Origin: Zhengella sp020637775
Lineage (GTDB): Bacteria > Pseudomonadota > Alphaproteobacteria > Rhizobiales > Rhizobiaceae
Assembly (NCBI RefSeq): GCF_041397485.1
Contig: NZ_JAWKWO010000002.1
Span: 62,001-126,000, forward strand
Length of the DNA stretch: 64,000 nt
Direction of reading: 5' to 3'
Position 1 is the stretch's first letter; each line of letters starts with the position of its first letter. Below, piece after piece: positions 31,893-40,218 of the stretch. The translations under genes and the position numbers were made by a program. Under the pieces are notes generated by a model, which saw only the letters and a list, made by a program, of their open reading frames with translations, did no database searches and had not been told where the DNA came from.

Positions 31893-33116
31893 TCAGTCTC
31901 CGGCCGGCTTGCTGCCGGTCTCCTCCTGTGCGGGCTTCGCCACGCGCACGCTCTGGCCTTCGAGCGCGGCCGCCAGGTCGCTTGCCATGACGCGCGATCC
32001 CGCCGGCAGGACGTCCCCGTCGAGAAGGACGCGGTCCTGGCCCCGGCGCAGGACAGCCGGTTCGAGGCGCTTCAACGTGCCGTGCTCGACCACCCAGACC
32101 CGGTTTCGGCCTTTCACCGCATCTGCTGGCACCTGCACCACAGCCCTGTCGCCAATGCCGACCGAAAGCGACGCTTCCACCAACTCGTCGATCCGCAGCG
32201 GCCGCGCGCGGTTCCCGTCGGGGTCACCGGCAAACGGTTCCCGGATCACGACGATGAGGGCCACAGTCCTTGTACCCTGGACGATCCGCGGATCGACGCC
32301 TGCAACCGTGCCGGTGCCAAGCGCCATGGCGTCCGGCCCCGTACCCCGCAGATGGACCGTCCGGCCGACTGCGCTCTCCGCCGTTCCCAGGATGTCGAGG
32401 TCCGCTGGTGCAAGTCCCATTTCCAGTTCGGCCGCACCGGCATCGACAAGTGTGCCGAGCGCCGCTCCGGGCTGCACGAGCGCTCCACGAGCCGCCGATT
32501 CCGCCGTTACAATTGCATCGAAGGGCGCGCGCACCTCGGCATCGTCGAGCGCGTCTTGCGCCTGTGTCAGCCGGGCCTCGGCACTGGCGAGGTCGGCGCG
32601 CGCTCGGGCCTCGGCAACGATGGCGTCCTCCAGCCGTGCCTCGCTGGCGATGTTTTCCTCTTCCAGTTCCTCCTGCCGGGCGCGGGCGATACGCGCCGCC
32701 TGCAAAGCGGCCTGCGCCTGTTTCACACCGGCCTGTGCCTGTTGCATGTCGGCCCGCAGGCTCCCGGTCTCCAGCGCGATCAGAAGGCCACCCTTGGCGA
32801 TCCGGCCGCCGAGCCGGAAATCATCGCCGACCGCCTCGATCCGTCCCTGGATTTGCGAAGTGACCGGAACCTGCGCGCGCGGGCGCACGAAGGCTGTCTG
32901 GGTGATGACGATTTCGCCTGTCGCTCTGGCGACGACGGTTTCGACCAGCGGCGGCGCGGGTGCTTGCCGGTCAGGCGCTGGTGCGGGGCGCGTCAGCAGC
33001 CAGTAAGCCGCCCCGCCGAGCGCCAGCAGGAGCATCGCGCCCGCCAGCCATGGCCAGCGCCGCGGAGGATCATGGCGTTCCGTGGTGTCGCCGTTCTGCG
33101 CATCCGTATCGGTCAT
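31893..33116 (-). CDS. RND periplasmic adaptor (membrane fusion protein)
   Basis: The 407-residue protein has an N-terminal membrane anchor (WPWLAGAMLLLALGGAAYWLL), a long helical hairpin (about residues 115-175, ADMQQAQAGVKQAQAALQAARIARARQEELEEE), and lipoyl/beta-barrel parts (FVRPRAQVPVTSQIQGRIEAVGDDFRLGGRIAKG). It links the RND pump to an outer-membrane channel. ATG 33116 is selected; the frame continues upstream in unlikely sequence. The Asp/Asn/Glu-rich first 20 residues are cytoplasmic. Confidence 0.87.
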   Translation of the reverse strand: MTDTDAQNGDTTERHDPPRRWPWLAGAMLLLALGGAAYWLLTRPAPAPDRQAPAPPLVETVVARATGEIVITQTAFVRPRAQVPVTSQIQGRIEAVGDDFRLGGRIAKGGLLIALETGSLRADMQQAQAGVKQAQAALQAARIARARQEELEEENIASEARLEDAIVAEARARADLASAEARLTQAQDALDDAEVRAPFDAIVTAESAARGALVQPGAALGTLVDAGAAELEMGLAPADLDILGTAESAVGRTVHLRGTGPDAMALGTGTVAGVDPRIVQGTRTVALIVVIREPFAGDPDGNRARPLRIDELVEASLSVGIGDRAVVQVPADAVKGRNRVWVVEHGTLKRLEPAVLRRGQDRVLLDGDVLPAGSRVMASDLAAALEGQSVRVAKPAQEETGSKPAGD

Positions 33117-33435
33117 GCCGCGCCGTACCGGCCTTGCAGACCCGGTCGGGCACGGGCAACCGCACAGGTTCCGGTCTGCCGCTTGGCGATCGCGTCGCGG
33201 CATCCGGGACGGGCGGGAGGTTGCAGCGATATGGACGTCTGGTTCATGCGGCGATCCGGCGGCGGGTTTCCTGTCGCAGGCCGACATCACGCGCCATTCG
33301 CCATCGTATCGCGCCGTTTCGTCAACGCGGCCATGGCGGCCGGGACGGCTGGCCTGCCTTGGATGGCAACTCGCCGTGCCGCAGGATGTTCCCCTTGCTA
33401 CGGCAAGCGCGCGCTGGACCGCCGGGGAAGCGCGA
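33117..33435. other. Gene-free stretch upstream of the adaptor
   Basis: No gene seen. Frames crossing it are extensions of neighbouring genes. It should hold the promoter of the RND operon, but I see no clear -35/-10 pair or operator. Confidence 0.4.
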
Positions 33436-34197
33436 TCAGGGCTGTCCGCTGATCCTGCGCCGCATGGCCCATTGATAAAGGCGCGGCGAGACCCGCACGA
33501 TCCATGACGCGAGCAGGGCGACGCGGCCGACCGGAATGAATTCCTGTCCTTTCTCCATCGCGCGCAGAATGGTGGCGGCCGCGTCGCCGGGCAGCATGTA
33601 GTCCACGCCATCGGACGCCGCGCCGGGCCGCATGATTCCGTCCTCGCGCCGCTCGGCATTGCCCAGGTTCGTGGCCACGAAACTCGGTGCGGCGATAAGC
33701 GTGCGCACGCCGTACCGCTGTTCTTCTTCGCGCAGCGAGGAAAAAAAGCCGCCCATGGCATGTTTCGACGCGGCATAGGCCGTGCGGTTGAGAAGCGGCG
33801 CGAAGCCTGCGACCGAGGATATCGCCAGATGGGTTCCCCGGCTTTTCCGCACGGCATGGAGGAATGCCCGTGCCATGCCGACGGCGGCGAAATAGTTGAT
33901 CTCGAAAACCTGCCGGTGCGAGGCCTCGCTTGTTTCCGAAAACGGCCCGATCTGCGAAACGCCGGCATTGTAGATCACCAGGTCGATGGACGGGCGCGCG
34001 GCGATGACTGTGCGCGCCGCCTTTTCCAGCGCCGCCCCATCGGTCAGGTCGACCTGGACGGGCGTGCGCGACGGCCCGGATTCCAGCCCTTCGATCGAGA
34101 TGTCCATCAGCACGCAGTGCCACCCCGAAGCTTCCAGCCGCGCCGCCAGCGCCCGGCCCAGCCCGCCATTGCCGCCAGAGATGACCGCCGTTCTCAC
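33436..34197 (-). CDS. Short-chain dehydrogenase/reductase
   Basis: The 253-residue protein has the cofactor motif SGGNGGLGRALA, NAG (VIYNAGVSQIG), the catalytic Ser in AISSVAGF and Tyr/Lys in AYAASKHAMG. It has a C-terminal hydrophobic helix often seen in membrane-associated SDRs. GTG 34197 overlaps the stop of the upstream epimerase gene (GTGA) and has GGGAGGCGG before it; an earlier GTG at 34218 is weaker. It is last in a four-gene operon with FMO, symporter and epimerase. Substrate unknown. Confidence 0.85.
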   Translation of the reverse strand: MRTAVISGGNGGLGRALAARLEASGWHCVLMDISIEGLESGPSRTPVQVDLTDGAALEKAARTVIAARPSIDLVIYNAGVSQIGPFSETSEASHRQVFEINYFAAVGMARAFLHAVRKSRGTHLAISSVAGFAPLLNRTAYAASKHAMGGFFSSLREEEQRYGVRTLIAAPSFVATNLGNAERREDGIMRPGAASDGVDYMLPGDAAATILRAMEKGQEFIPVGRVALLASWIVRVSPRLYQWAMRRRISGQP

Positions 34198-35123
34198 AGA
34201 TCCGCCTCCCGCTTCCACAGATCGAACACTTGCGCCGAGGACAAGGCCGGAACGTAGCCGAATTCGGCTTTCAGACGCGCATTCGACAGAACCGGCCGGT
34301 ATTGCAGGAACCGCACCTGCTCCGGCCCGTAGCGGGTCAGGCCGAGCGGATGGGCGATGGCAAGCGCGGCCTTTAGGAGCCAGGCCGGCAGGCGCAGCAC
34401 CGGTTTTCCAAGCGCTCTTGCCAGGTCGTCGACGGCAAGCCAGCCGTCGCCGGCCACGTTGAAGATGCCTGGCGGGCCGTCCGTCGCCGCCCGCTTCAGG
34501 ATGCGGGCGAGATCGCGTGTCCAGATGAACACGAAGGGGCTGTCGCTGCCGCGGATCGCAAGGATGCGGCGGCGGTGAAACAGCGCGGTGATCTGGTTTT
34601 CCACGCCCGCGCCCAGCACGGTGCCGATACGCAGAACCACCTGTTCAAGCTGGCGATGGTCCGTGCGCGCTTGCGCCAGCATTTCTTCCACTTGCCGCTT
34701 GTGGTCGGCATAGGCGAATTCTCGGTTGCCCCGGCACGGATCGCTTTCACGGAGCGGCACCGGGTTGTCGGCATGATAGCCGTAGGCTGCCCCCGAACTC
34801 GTCACCACCAGACGCCGGACGCCGTGATCGAGGCAGGCTTTTAGCACGTTGCGGGTTCCGGTGACATCGACCGCATGGGCCGCTTCTCGCGCCATGCCCG
34901 GCGGCGGCGTGACGATCGAGGCAAGATGGACGACCACGTCCGGGGCTTCCTCGCCGATGATGCGTGAAACATCCGGGCCGGTGACATCCATACGGCGAAA
35001 GCGCACTGCATCGGGCAATCCGCCACGGGTGAGGTCGGTGGCGATGAGGCTTGCCTCGGGCCATTCGGTCACCAGCGCGCGGCCCACCATGCCGGCCGCG
35101 CCGGTGATCAGGATCCGGCTCAT
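34194..35123 (-). CDS. NAD-dependent epimerase/dehydratase family protein
   Basis: The 309-residue extended-SDR protein has ITGAAGMVGRAL at the cofactor site, VVHLAS, SSGAAYGYHADNPVP and a later YADHKRQVEEML with the catalytic Tyr/Lys. Sugar-nucleotide epimerases and steroid dehydrogenases share this layout; the latter fits a bile-acid-type neighbour. ATG 35123 overlaps the symporter stop. Part of the FMO-symporter-epimerase-SDR operon. Confidence 0.83.
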   Translation of the reverse strand: MSRILITGAAGMVGRALVTEWPEASLIATDLTRGGLPDAVRFRRMDVTGPDVSRIIGEEAPDVVVHLASIVTPPPGMAREAAHAVDVTGTRNVLKACLDHGVRRLVVTSSGAAYGYHADNPVPLRESDPCRGNREFAYADHKRQVEEMLAQARTDHRQLEQVVLRIGTVLGAGVENQITALFHRRRILAIRGSDSPFVFIWTRDLARILKRAATDGPPGIFNVAGDGWLAVDDLARALGKPVLRLPAWLLKAALAIAHPLGLTRYGPEQVRFLQYRPVLSNARLKAEFGYVPALSSAQVFDLWKREADL

Positions 35124-36016
35124 CGCCGCGCCTCGCTGCGGCCCATCACGCTGGCCAGCGCAATTCCGGAAATGGCATGCCAGATGCCCCAGAAGGCCGC
35201 CACGACAGCCATGCCGCCAAGACCGCCGAAGAAGCCGAAGATCAGCACAAGACCGAGACCGGAATTCTGGATGCCGGTTTCGATGGTGACCGCCCGTCTG
35301 TCGAAAGGCGACAGTCCGGCAAGCGTTGCCGTGGCGTAGCCGGCGCCCAGCGCCAGCGCGTTGTGCAGGATCACCAGCCCGGCAATGCCGCCCGCATAGG
35401 CCAGGAATTGCGCCCAGTTCGCGGCCAGCGCAACGGCGATGAAGGCCACGAAGATGCCCATGGACAACCATTGCAGCGGCCGCCGCAGGCGCCGCGTCAG
35501 GTCCGGCCTGCGGGTATTCAGGCTGACGCCAAGGACCAGCGGCAGGACGAGCATCAGCCCGACGGTGACCGCGATCTGCACGGGATCGATATGCGTTTCC
35601 CGCAGGATCGCGGCCGATGGTTCGTAAAGGCTGCCCCAGAAGGCGATGTTGAACGGCGTGAGCAGGATGGCTGCCACCGTCGCCAGGGCGGTCATGGACA
35701 CCGACAGGGCGGCATTGCCGCCGGCGCGATGGGTAATGAAGTTCGAGATGTTGCCGCCCGGGCATGCCGCCACCAGGATCAGCCCCAGCGCGATGGAAGC
35801 CTGCGGCCGGACTGCCAGCACCAGAAGGAAGGTGAGGGCCGGAAGCACGGCGAACTGCGCGATGAAGCCTGTCACGAGCGGCTTGGGCGCCTGCAGCAGC
35901 AACCGGAAATCGCGCGGGCGCAGGTCGATGGCGACCGAGAACATCACCACCGCCAGGATGGCGTTCAGAAGCATCAGCGAACCGGGCGCGAAATCGAGAA
36001 CGGCGTCGTCGATCAT
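35120..36016 (-). CDS. Bile acid:sodium symporter (BASS) family transporter
   Basis: The 298-residue protein has about nine to ten membrane helices and the family signatures ACPGGNISNFITHRAGGNAALS and ETGIQNSGLGLVLIFGFFGGLGG, which form the sodium-binding crossing helices. The family transports organic anions such as steroids, pantoate or keto acids. It overlaps both neighbours by four bases, indicating tight co-translation. With an FMO and two SDR enzymes it may import a steroid-like or terpenoid substrate; this is inference. Confidence 0.87.
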   Translation of the reverse strand: MIDDAVLDFAPGSLMLLNAILAVVMFSVAIDLRPRDFRLLLQAPKPLVTGFIAQFAVLPALTFLLVLAVRPQASIALGLILVAACPGGNISNFITHRAGGNAALSVSMTALATVAAILLTPFNIAFWGSLYEPSAAILRETHIDPVQIAVTVGLMLVLPLVLGVSLNTRRPDLTRRLRRPLQWLSMGIFVAFIAVALAANWAQFLAYAGGIAGLVILHNALALGAGYATATLAGLSPFDRRAVTIETGIQNSGLGLVLIFGFFGGLGGMAVVAAFWGIWHAISGIALASVMGRSEARR

Positions 36017-37332
36017 GGGCGCTGTCCTCCCAGCCGGGCGATCCATTCGCCCACTGCCTTCCGGTAAGTGGCCTTGTCGACATAGTAGGCCATGCGCGGC
36101 AGGTCGATATAGGCCATGCCGCCGGTGGCGCGGGAAAACCCGCTTGCCTTTCGCGCTTTCAGGGCGAGCGCGGCCGCGCTGTCCTCGCGCAGGCCCTTGA
36201 TGTAGCGCACCACCATCTCGGCCTGCTCGTGGCGTCCCTGCCAGCCAAGGCCGGACGCCTCGACCATTCCGAGAACGAAAAGATCGTCGCGCTCCGGATG
36301 CATGCAGTTGAGATAGAGATGCGGCGCGTCGCCTTGCCAGTTCAGGAGCCTGTTGTCGATGAACGGGTAGTCGAGCTTGTAGCCGGTGGCCGCCAGCACC
36401 ATGTCGAAATCCGCGCGGGTGCCGTCCCTGAAATGAACCGTGTGGCCGTCGAACCGTTCGACATCCGGGCGGATGCGGATATCGCCATGGCCGGCATGGT
36501 AGATGACCAGGGAATTGACGACCGGATGGCTCTCGTAGAGCCTGTAGTCCGGTTTGGGAAAGCCGTATTTCTGCGGGTCGCCGACGAACCATTTCAGGAT
36601 CGTCTGATCCACGATCCGCTTCAGTGCCATCGGCAGGCGGATGGCGCCGCCCAGCGTGTCGGCCGGTTTGCCGAAAATGTACTTGGGCACGAAATAATAA
36701 CCGCGCCGCATGGAGAGGTCGCAGGAGATGCCGTGATGAATCGCATCCACCGCGATATCGCAGCCCGAATTGCCGGCCCCGATGATGAGGACGCGCTTTC
36801 CATCGAACTGGCTGGCGGTTCGATATGCAGAGGAATGGATCAGTTCGCCGGCAAAATTTCCGGAAAATTCCGGCATGTTCGGTGTGCTGAGCGTCCCGTT
36901 TGCAATGAGCAGGCCCGCAAAGCGCTCTGCGTGTTCGCGGCCCTCGCTGTCGCGCCATGTGATGCGCCAGCCCTCGCCGGCCTCGCCCAGGGGCTCGCAG
37001 GCGGTGACCTCCGCATTGAAGCGGAAATGCCGGTAGAGGTCGAAATGCCTGGCGAAGTCGCGGAAATAGGTCTTCAGTTCACGGTGTGACGGATAATCCG
37101 CCACGTGCCGCGCCATCGGGAAATCGGCAAACTCCGTCATCCGCCTGGAAGAGATCAGGTGTGCCGTCTCGTACATCGTCGAGCGCGGCCCGTCGATGTC
37201 CCACAATCCGCCGACATCGCTGTGCAGTTCAAAGCCCTGGAAGGCGATCCCGTGCCCAGCCAGCAGTTTCGCCGCGGCCAGCCCCATCGGCCCGGCCCCG
37301 ATCAGGGCGAGCCGGTCGCTTGTCTTGTCCAA
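36013..37332 (-). CDS. Flavin-containing monooxygenase
   Basis: The 439-residue protein has a FAD motif (ALIGAGPMGLAAAKLL), the FMO/BVMO-like segment near FADFPMARHVADYPSHRELKTYF, an NADPH motif (VLIIGAGNSGCDIA) and ATGYKLDYP. It probably hydroxylates or inserts oxygen into an organic substrate. The start is TTG 37332, with GGGAGG five to ten bases upstream; no ATG is near. It is the first gene of an operon divergent from a TetR regulator with a shared 35-base promoter region. Confidence 0.85.
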   Translation of the reverse strand: MDKTSDRLALIGAGPMGLAAAKLLAGHGIAFQGFELHSDVGGLWDIDGPRSTMYETAHLISSRRMTEFADFPMARHVADYPSHRELKTYFRDFARHFDLYRHFRFNAEVTACEPLGEAGEGWRITWRDSEGREHAERFAGLLIANGTLSTPNMPEFSGNFAGELIHSSAYRTASQFDGKRVLIIGAGNSGCDIAVDAIHHGISCDLSMRRGYYFVPKYIFGKPADTLGGAIRLPMALKRIVDQTILKWFVGDPQKYGFPKPDYRLYESHPVVNSLVIYHAGHGDIRIRPDVERFDGHTVHFRDGTRADFDMVLAATGYKLDYPFIDNRLLNWQGDAPHLYLNCMHPERDDLFVLGMVEASGLGWQGRHEQAEMVVRYIKGLREDSAAALALKARKASGFSRATGGMAYIDLPRMAYYVDKATYRKAVGEWIARLGGQRP

Positions 37333-37357
37333 CAATCCCTCCCGTTTTTTCGTTATC

Positions 37358-37374
37358 TTGAACACATGTTCGAA
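37358..37374. promoter_or_regulatory. Operator-like palindrome between FMO operon and TetR gene
   Basis: TTGAACACATGTTCGAA contains GAAC-ACAT-GTTC and lies between the divergent starts at 37332 and 37393. The position suits binding by the TetR-type product to control both directions. Confidence 0.55.
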
Positions 37375-37392
37375 GTAAGGCAAGGTGTTGCC

Positions 37393-38058
37393 ATGCACTC
37401 GGCCGAACACACTGATTTGTCGCGCAAAAGGGCGCCGTCGCAACGCGCGCTGGCGACGCGGGAACGGGTTCTGGATGCCGCCGAGAAGGTGTTTGCGCGA
37501 AGAGGATTCGATGGCGCCACCATTCGCGAGATCGCCGCGCAGGCCGGTGAACCGCTGGGATCGGTGCACCATCATGGCGGCGGGAAGGAAGCCCTGTTTC
37601 GCCAGACGGTTGCCCGGCGGGCGGAAACGCTGGCGGCGGCGCGGCTCGAAGCGCTGGACCGTGAACGGGACAACGGCATGCTTACGCTGGAAACGCTTCT
37701 TGGCGCCTTCCTGCGGCCGGTCTTTGCACTCTCCAGGCAAGACCCGCGCTGGCATGACTATGCCCGTCTCGTGGCCTATGTTTCCACCGACGACCGCTGG
37801 CGCGCCATTTCGCAGGTTCATTTCGATCCCACTGTCGAGGTGTTTCTGGCCGGAATCCTGGACATTGTTCCGGGATTGACGCGTCAGGCCGCCGCCGAAG
37901 GCCTCGTCTTCAGCGTTTCGGCCATGCTCGCCCTGTTGACGTCCCAGAAGCGCATCGCCGCGCTGGGCGGCGGCGCAGGCCCCGTGGAGGCGCAGGTGGA
38001 ACATCTCGTCCGCTTCTGTGCTGCCGGCCTCGCGGTGTCGGATCCGTCGGGCCGCTGA
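37393..38058 (+). CDS. TetR family transcriptional regulator
   Basis: The 221-residue protein has the TetR helix-turn-helix (ATRERVLDAAEKVFARRGFDGATIREIAAQAGEPLGSVHHHGGGKEALF) at residues about 18-65 and a C-terminal TetR_C-like helical domain ending in LVRFCAAGL. ATG 37393 is chosen over 37366 because the latter lies inside the operator. It likely represses the divergent FMO operon until an effector binds. Confidence 0.87.
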   Translation: MHSAEHTDLSRKRAPSQRALATRERVLDAAEKVFARRGFDGATIREIAAQAGEPLGSVHHHGGGKEALFRQTVARRAETLAAARLEALDRERDNGMLTLETLLGAFLRPVFALSRQDPRWHDYARLVAYVSTDDRWRAISQVHFDPTVEVFLAGILDIVPGLTRQAAAEGLVFSVSAMLALLTSQKRIAALGGGAGPVEAQVEHLVRFCAAGLAVSDPSGR

Positions 38059-38248
38059 TCCGGCTGAACGCGGCTGAACCGCGCGGCACCCTTGTTTCAT
38101 GCAATATTAGGTTAAGCAAAAATACACCCTTTCCCCGAAAACTTGGGCACCCTTGCCGTTGGTGCAGGGTCCGGTTCGTGCCATGGGCGGGGCAAGCCAT
38201 GGATCGAGGGCCGGCACGCCGTCATTGCCCGTGCACGGGGAGTTGAAC

Positions 38249-39697
38249 GTGGGGATTTTGAGCGGATTGCGAGGCCGTCGGCAGGCGAGCGGGCCGGTTC
38301 GGCTGCCGCTTGAGCAATTGGGCCTGTCCTCCGCGCTCGCGGCGATGGCGGTTCCCGCTTTCGTTCTCGATGCAGACGGGATCGTGGCCTACTGGAACGA
38401 TGCGTGTGCGGAACTGACCGGTTTGCCGGCCGAAGGCGTGATCGGAACAAAGGATCACTGGCGTGGCTTCTACCCCCAGGCCCGCCCCTGCCTTGCAGAC
38501 CTTGCGTTGAGCGGAAAGGCCCACGAAATCAGCGCCCTCTATGCCGCCGGGGACAATGAGAGCCAGTCGCGCCTGCGCGCCCGGAACTGGTGCGACCTGC
38601 CCCGCGGCGGGCGGCGCTATCTGCTTATCGACGCCTGCAAGATCTTCGCGCCCGACGGCCAGGTCATGGGTGTCCTGGAAACGCTGGTCGATCATACCGA
38701 CATCGAAAAGGCCCGGCTGGACATGGAGCGCGCCCGCACCGAACAGGGCGAAGTCATGGATGTTCTGGGCAATGCGTTGCAGCAGCTTGCCGGCGGCGAT
38801 CTTTCGGTCCGCCTGCAGAACCGCTTTCCCGAAGACTACGAGGCCATTCGCAGCGACTTCAACGAATCCGTCTCGACGCTCAGCGCGTCGATTGCCGCCG
38901 TCATCGCCGATGCCGAACAGATCGGAACCTTCGCCACCGAATTGTCCGGGCTGGCCGAGAGCCTGGCTGAACGGGTGCGCGAACAGGCCGACAACCTCGA
39001 CAGGTCGACGGAGGTCGTCCGCTCGCTGACGGCCGGAACACAGGAATCGATGAAGGAAACCCAGACCGCGCGCGACACCATCCGCACTTCCGCCGTCCAG
39101 GCCAGGGAGGCCTCGGCGACCGTGGCCCGCACGGTTGAGGCCATGCAGCGAATCGGAACCTTTTCCGAAGAGATCGAACGCACCATTGCCGTGATCAACG
39201 ATATCGCGATGCAGACCAACCTGCTGGCCCTGAATGCGGGCGTGGAGGCGGCCCGCGCCGGGGATCAGGGCCTCGGCTTCGGTGTCGTCGCCGGCGAGAT
39301 CCGCACATTGGCGCAAACGTCGTCGGGCGCCGGCAAGAGCATTTCCGATCTCGTAGGCCAATCGGGGTCGGCGGTTCAGGAGGGCGGTGAACTGGTCAGC
39401 CTCACCGGATCGGCATTCGGCTCCATCCTGAAGCAGATCGAACACGCCGAATCGGTCATGGCGCGCCTGATGGACATTTCCGGCGACCAGAGCCGGTCGC
39501 TCAATTCCGTCAGCGCGGCACTCGACCAGATCGACGGCACCACGAAGCAGAATGCACGGCTTGCCGAGGATACGTTCAAGGCCAACAAGGCGCTTGTCGA
39601 GCGGGCGGCCGAATTGCACCGGCGCATGGCGCGGTTCAATGTCCGCGCCGAACGGCTCTCCGGGAAAACCGCCACTGAGCCGTCACGGGCAGCCTGA
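38249..39697 (+). CDS. Soluble methyl-accepting chemotaxis protein with PAS domain
   Basis: The 482-residue protein lacks membrane helices. It has a PAS domain (about residues 25-145; VPAFVLDADGIVAYWNDACAELTGL), a HAMP-like segment (QLAGGDLSVRLQNRFPEDYEAI) and an MCP signalling domain with the hairpin INDIAMQTNLLALNAGVEAARAG. GTG 38249 is preceded by GGGGAG; an earlier frame reaches 38153. It should sense an intracellular signal and signal to CheA. The adjacent gene is another soluble receptor. Confidence 0.85.
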   Translation: MGILSGLRGRRQASGPVRLPLEQLGLSSALAAMAVPAFVLDADGIVAYWNDACAELTGLPAEGVIGTKDHWRGFYPQARPCLADLALSGKAHEISALYAAGDNESQSRLRARNWCDLPRGGRRYLLIDACKIFAPDGQVMGVLETLVDHTDIEKARLDMERARTEQGEVMDVLGNALQQLAGGDLSVRLQNRFPEDYEAIRSDFNESVSTLSASIAAVIADAEQIGTFATELSGLAESLAERVREQADNLDRSTEVVRSLTAGTQESMKETQTARDTIRTSAVQAREASATVARTVEAMQRIGTFSEEIERTIAVINDIAMQTNLLALNAGVEAARAGDQGLGFGVVAGEIRTLAQTSSGAGKSISDLVGQSGSAVQEGGELVSLTGSAFGSILKQIEHAESVMARLMDISGDQSRSLNSVSAALDQIDGTTKQNARLAEDTFKANKALVERAAELHRRMARFNVRAERLSGKTATEPSRAA

Positions 39698-40218
39698 CGC
39701 CCGGTCCGGGCGCATCCGCCCGGTTTCATGTCTCCCCGTTCGAACATGGGGGTGGTGTCCGGTCCGGGGCAAGACGGAGGCCGGGACATCGCCTCCCTTT
39801 TTCTTTCATGCAATACGCTGCGGCGAAGCCGGGCGACGCGAGCGCGCTGTGCCCCGTGCCGTATGCCGCTCCTCGTCCGCGGCGCGGTGCGCGTCTTTTG
39901 CCTGCTTGCGGTGATGGCGCATGCGCACCCGCCGGGGCGTCCGATAACGAGCCCCTTCGTCTGACATTTTCCGCTGGCTGAAAATTGGTCACGCTGGCGA
40001 AAAATTTTGCAATTTCAGGGCAGGTCTTCACGGATAGTTAATTCGAGACCGCTAAATTTCATATGCGCAATGTCCCACCCGGCGCGGCCGGCGCGCGTGT
40101 CAGCGGAAATGATGTCCGCCCGTTACCGAACATCTCAGGCTTATTGGCAGGTCCGCGCAAGCGGGCCAAGGGGGAAGAGCGTCCTGTTCCATGGGCGCTC
40201 TCATCAGGCAGGTGATAG
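39698..40218. other. Gene-free stretch between two chemoreceptors
   Basis: No convincing gene. A CGCCCGG-T-CCGGGCG palindrome lies at 39698-39712 just after the receptor stop, possibly part of a terminator. Bases 39960-40060 are AT-rich and may contain the promoter of the globin receptor. Confidence 0.45.

Noticed and set aside
39995..40011. Possible sigma-54 promoter before the globin receptor (TGGCG ... TTGCA)
   Set aside because: The GG to GC distance is two bases longer than the fixed spacing sigma-54 needs, and the -24 element is TGGCG rather than TGGCAC.
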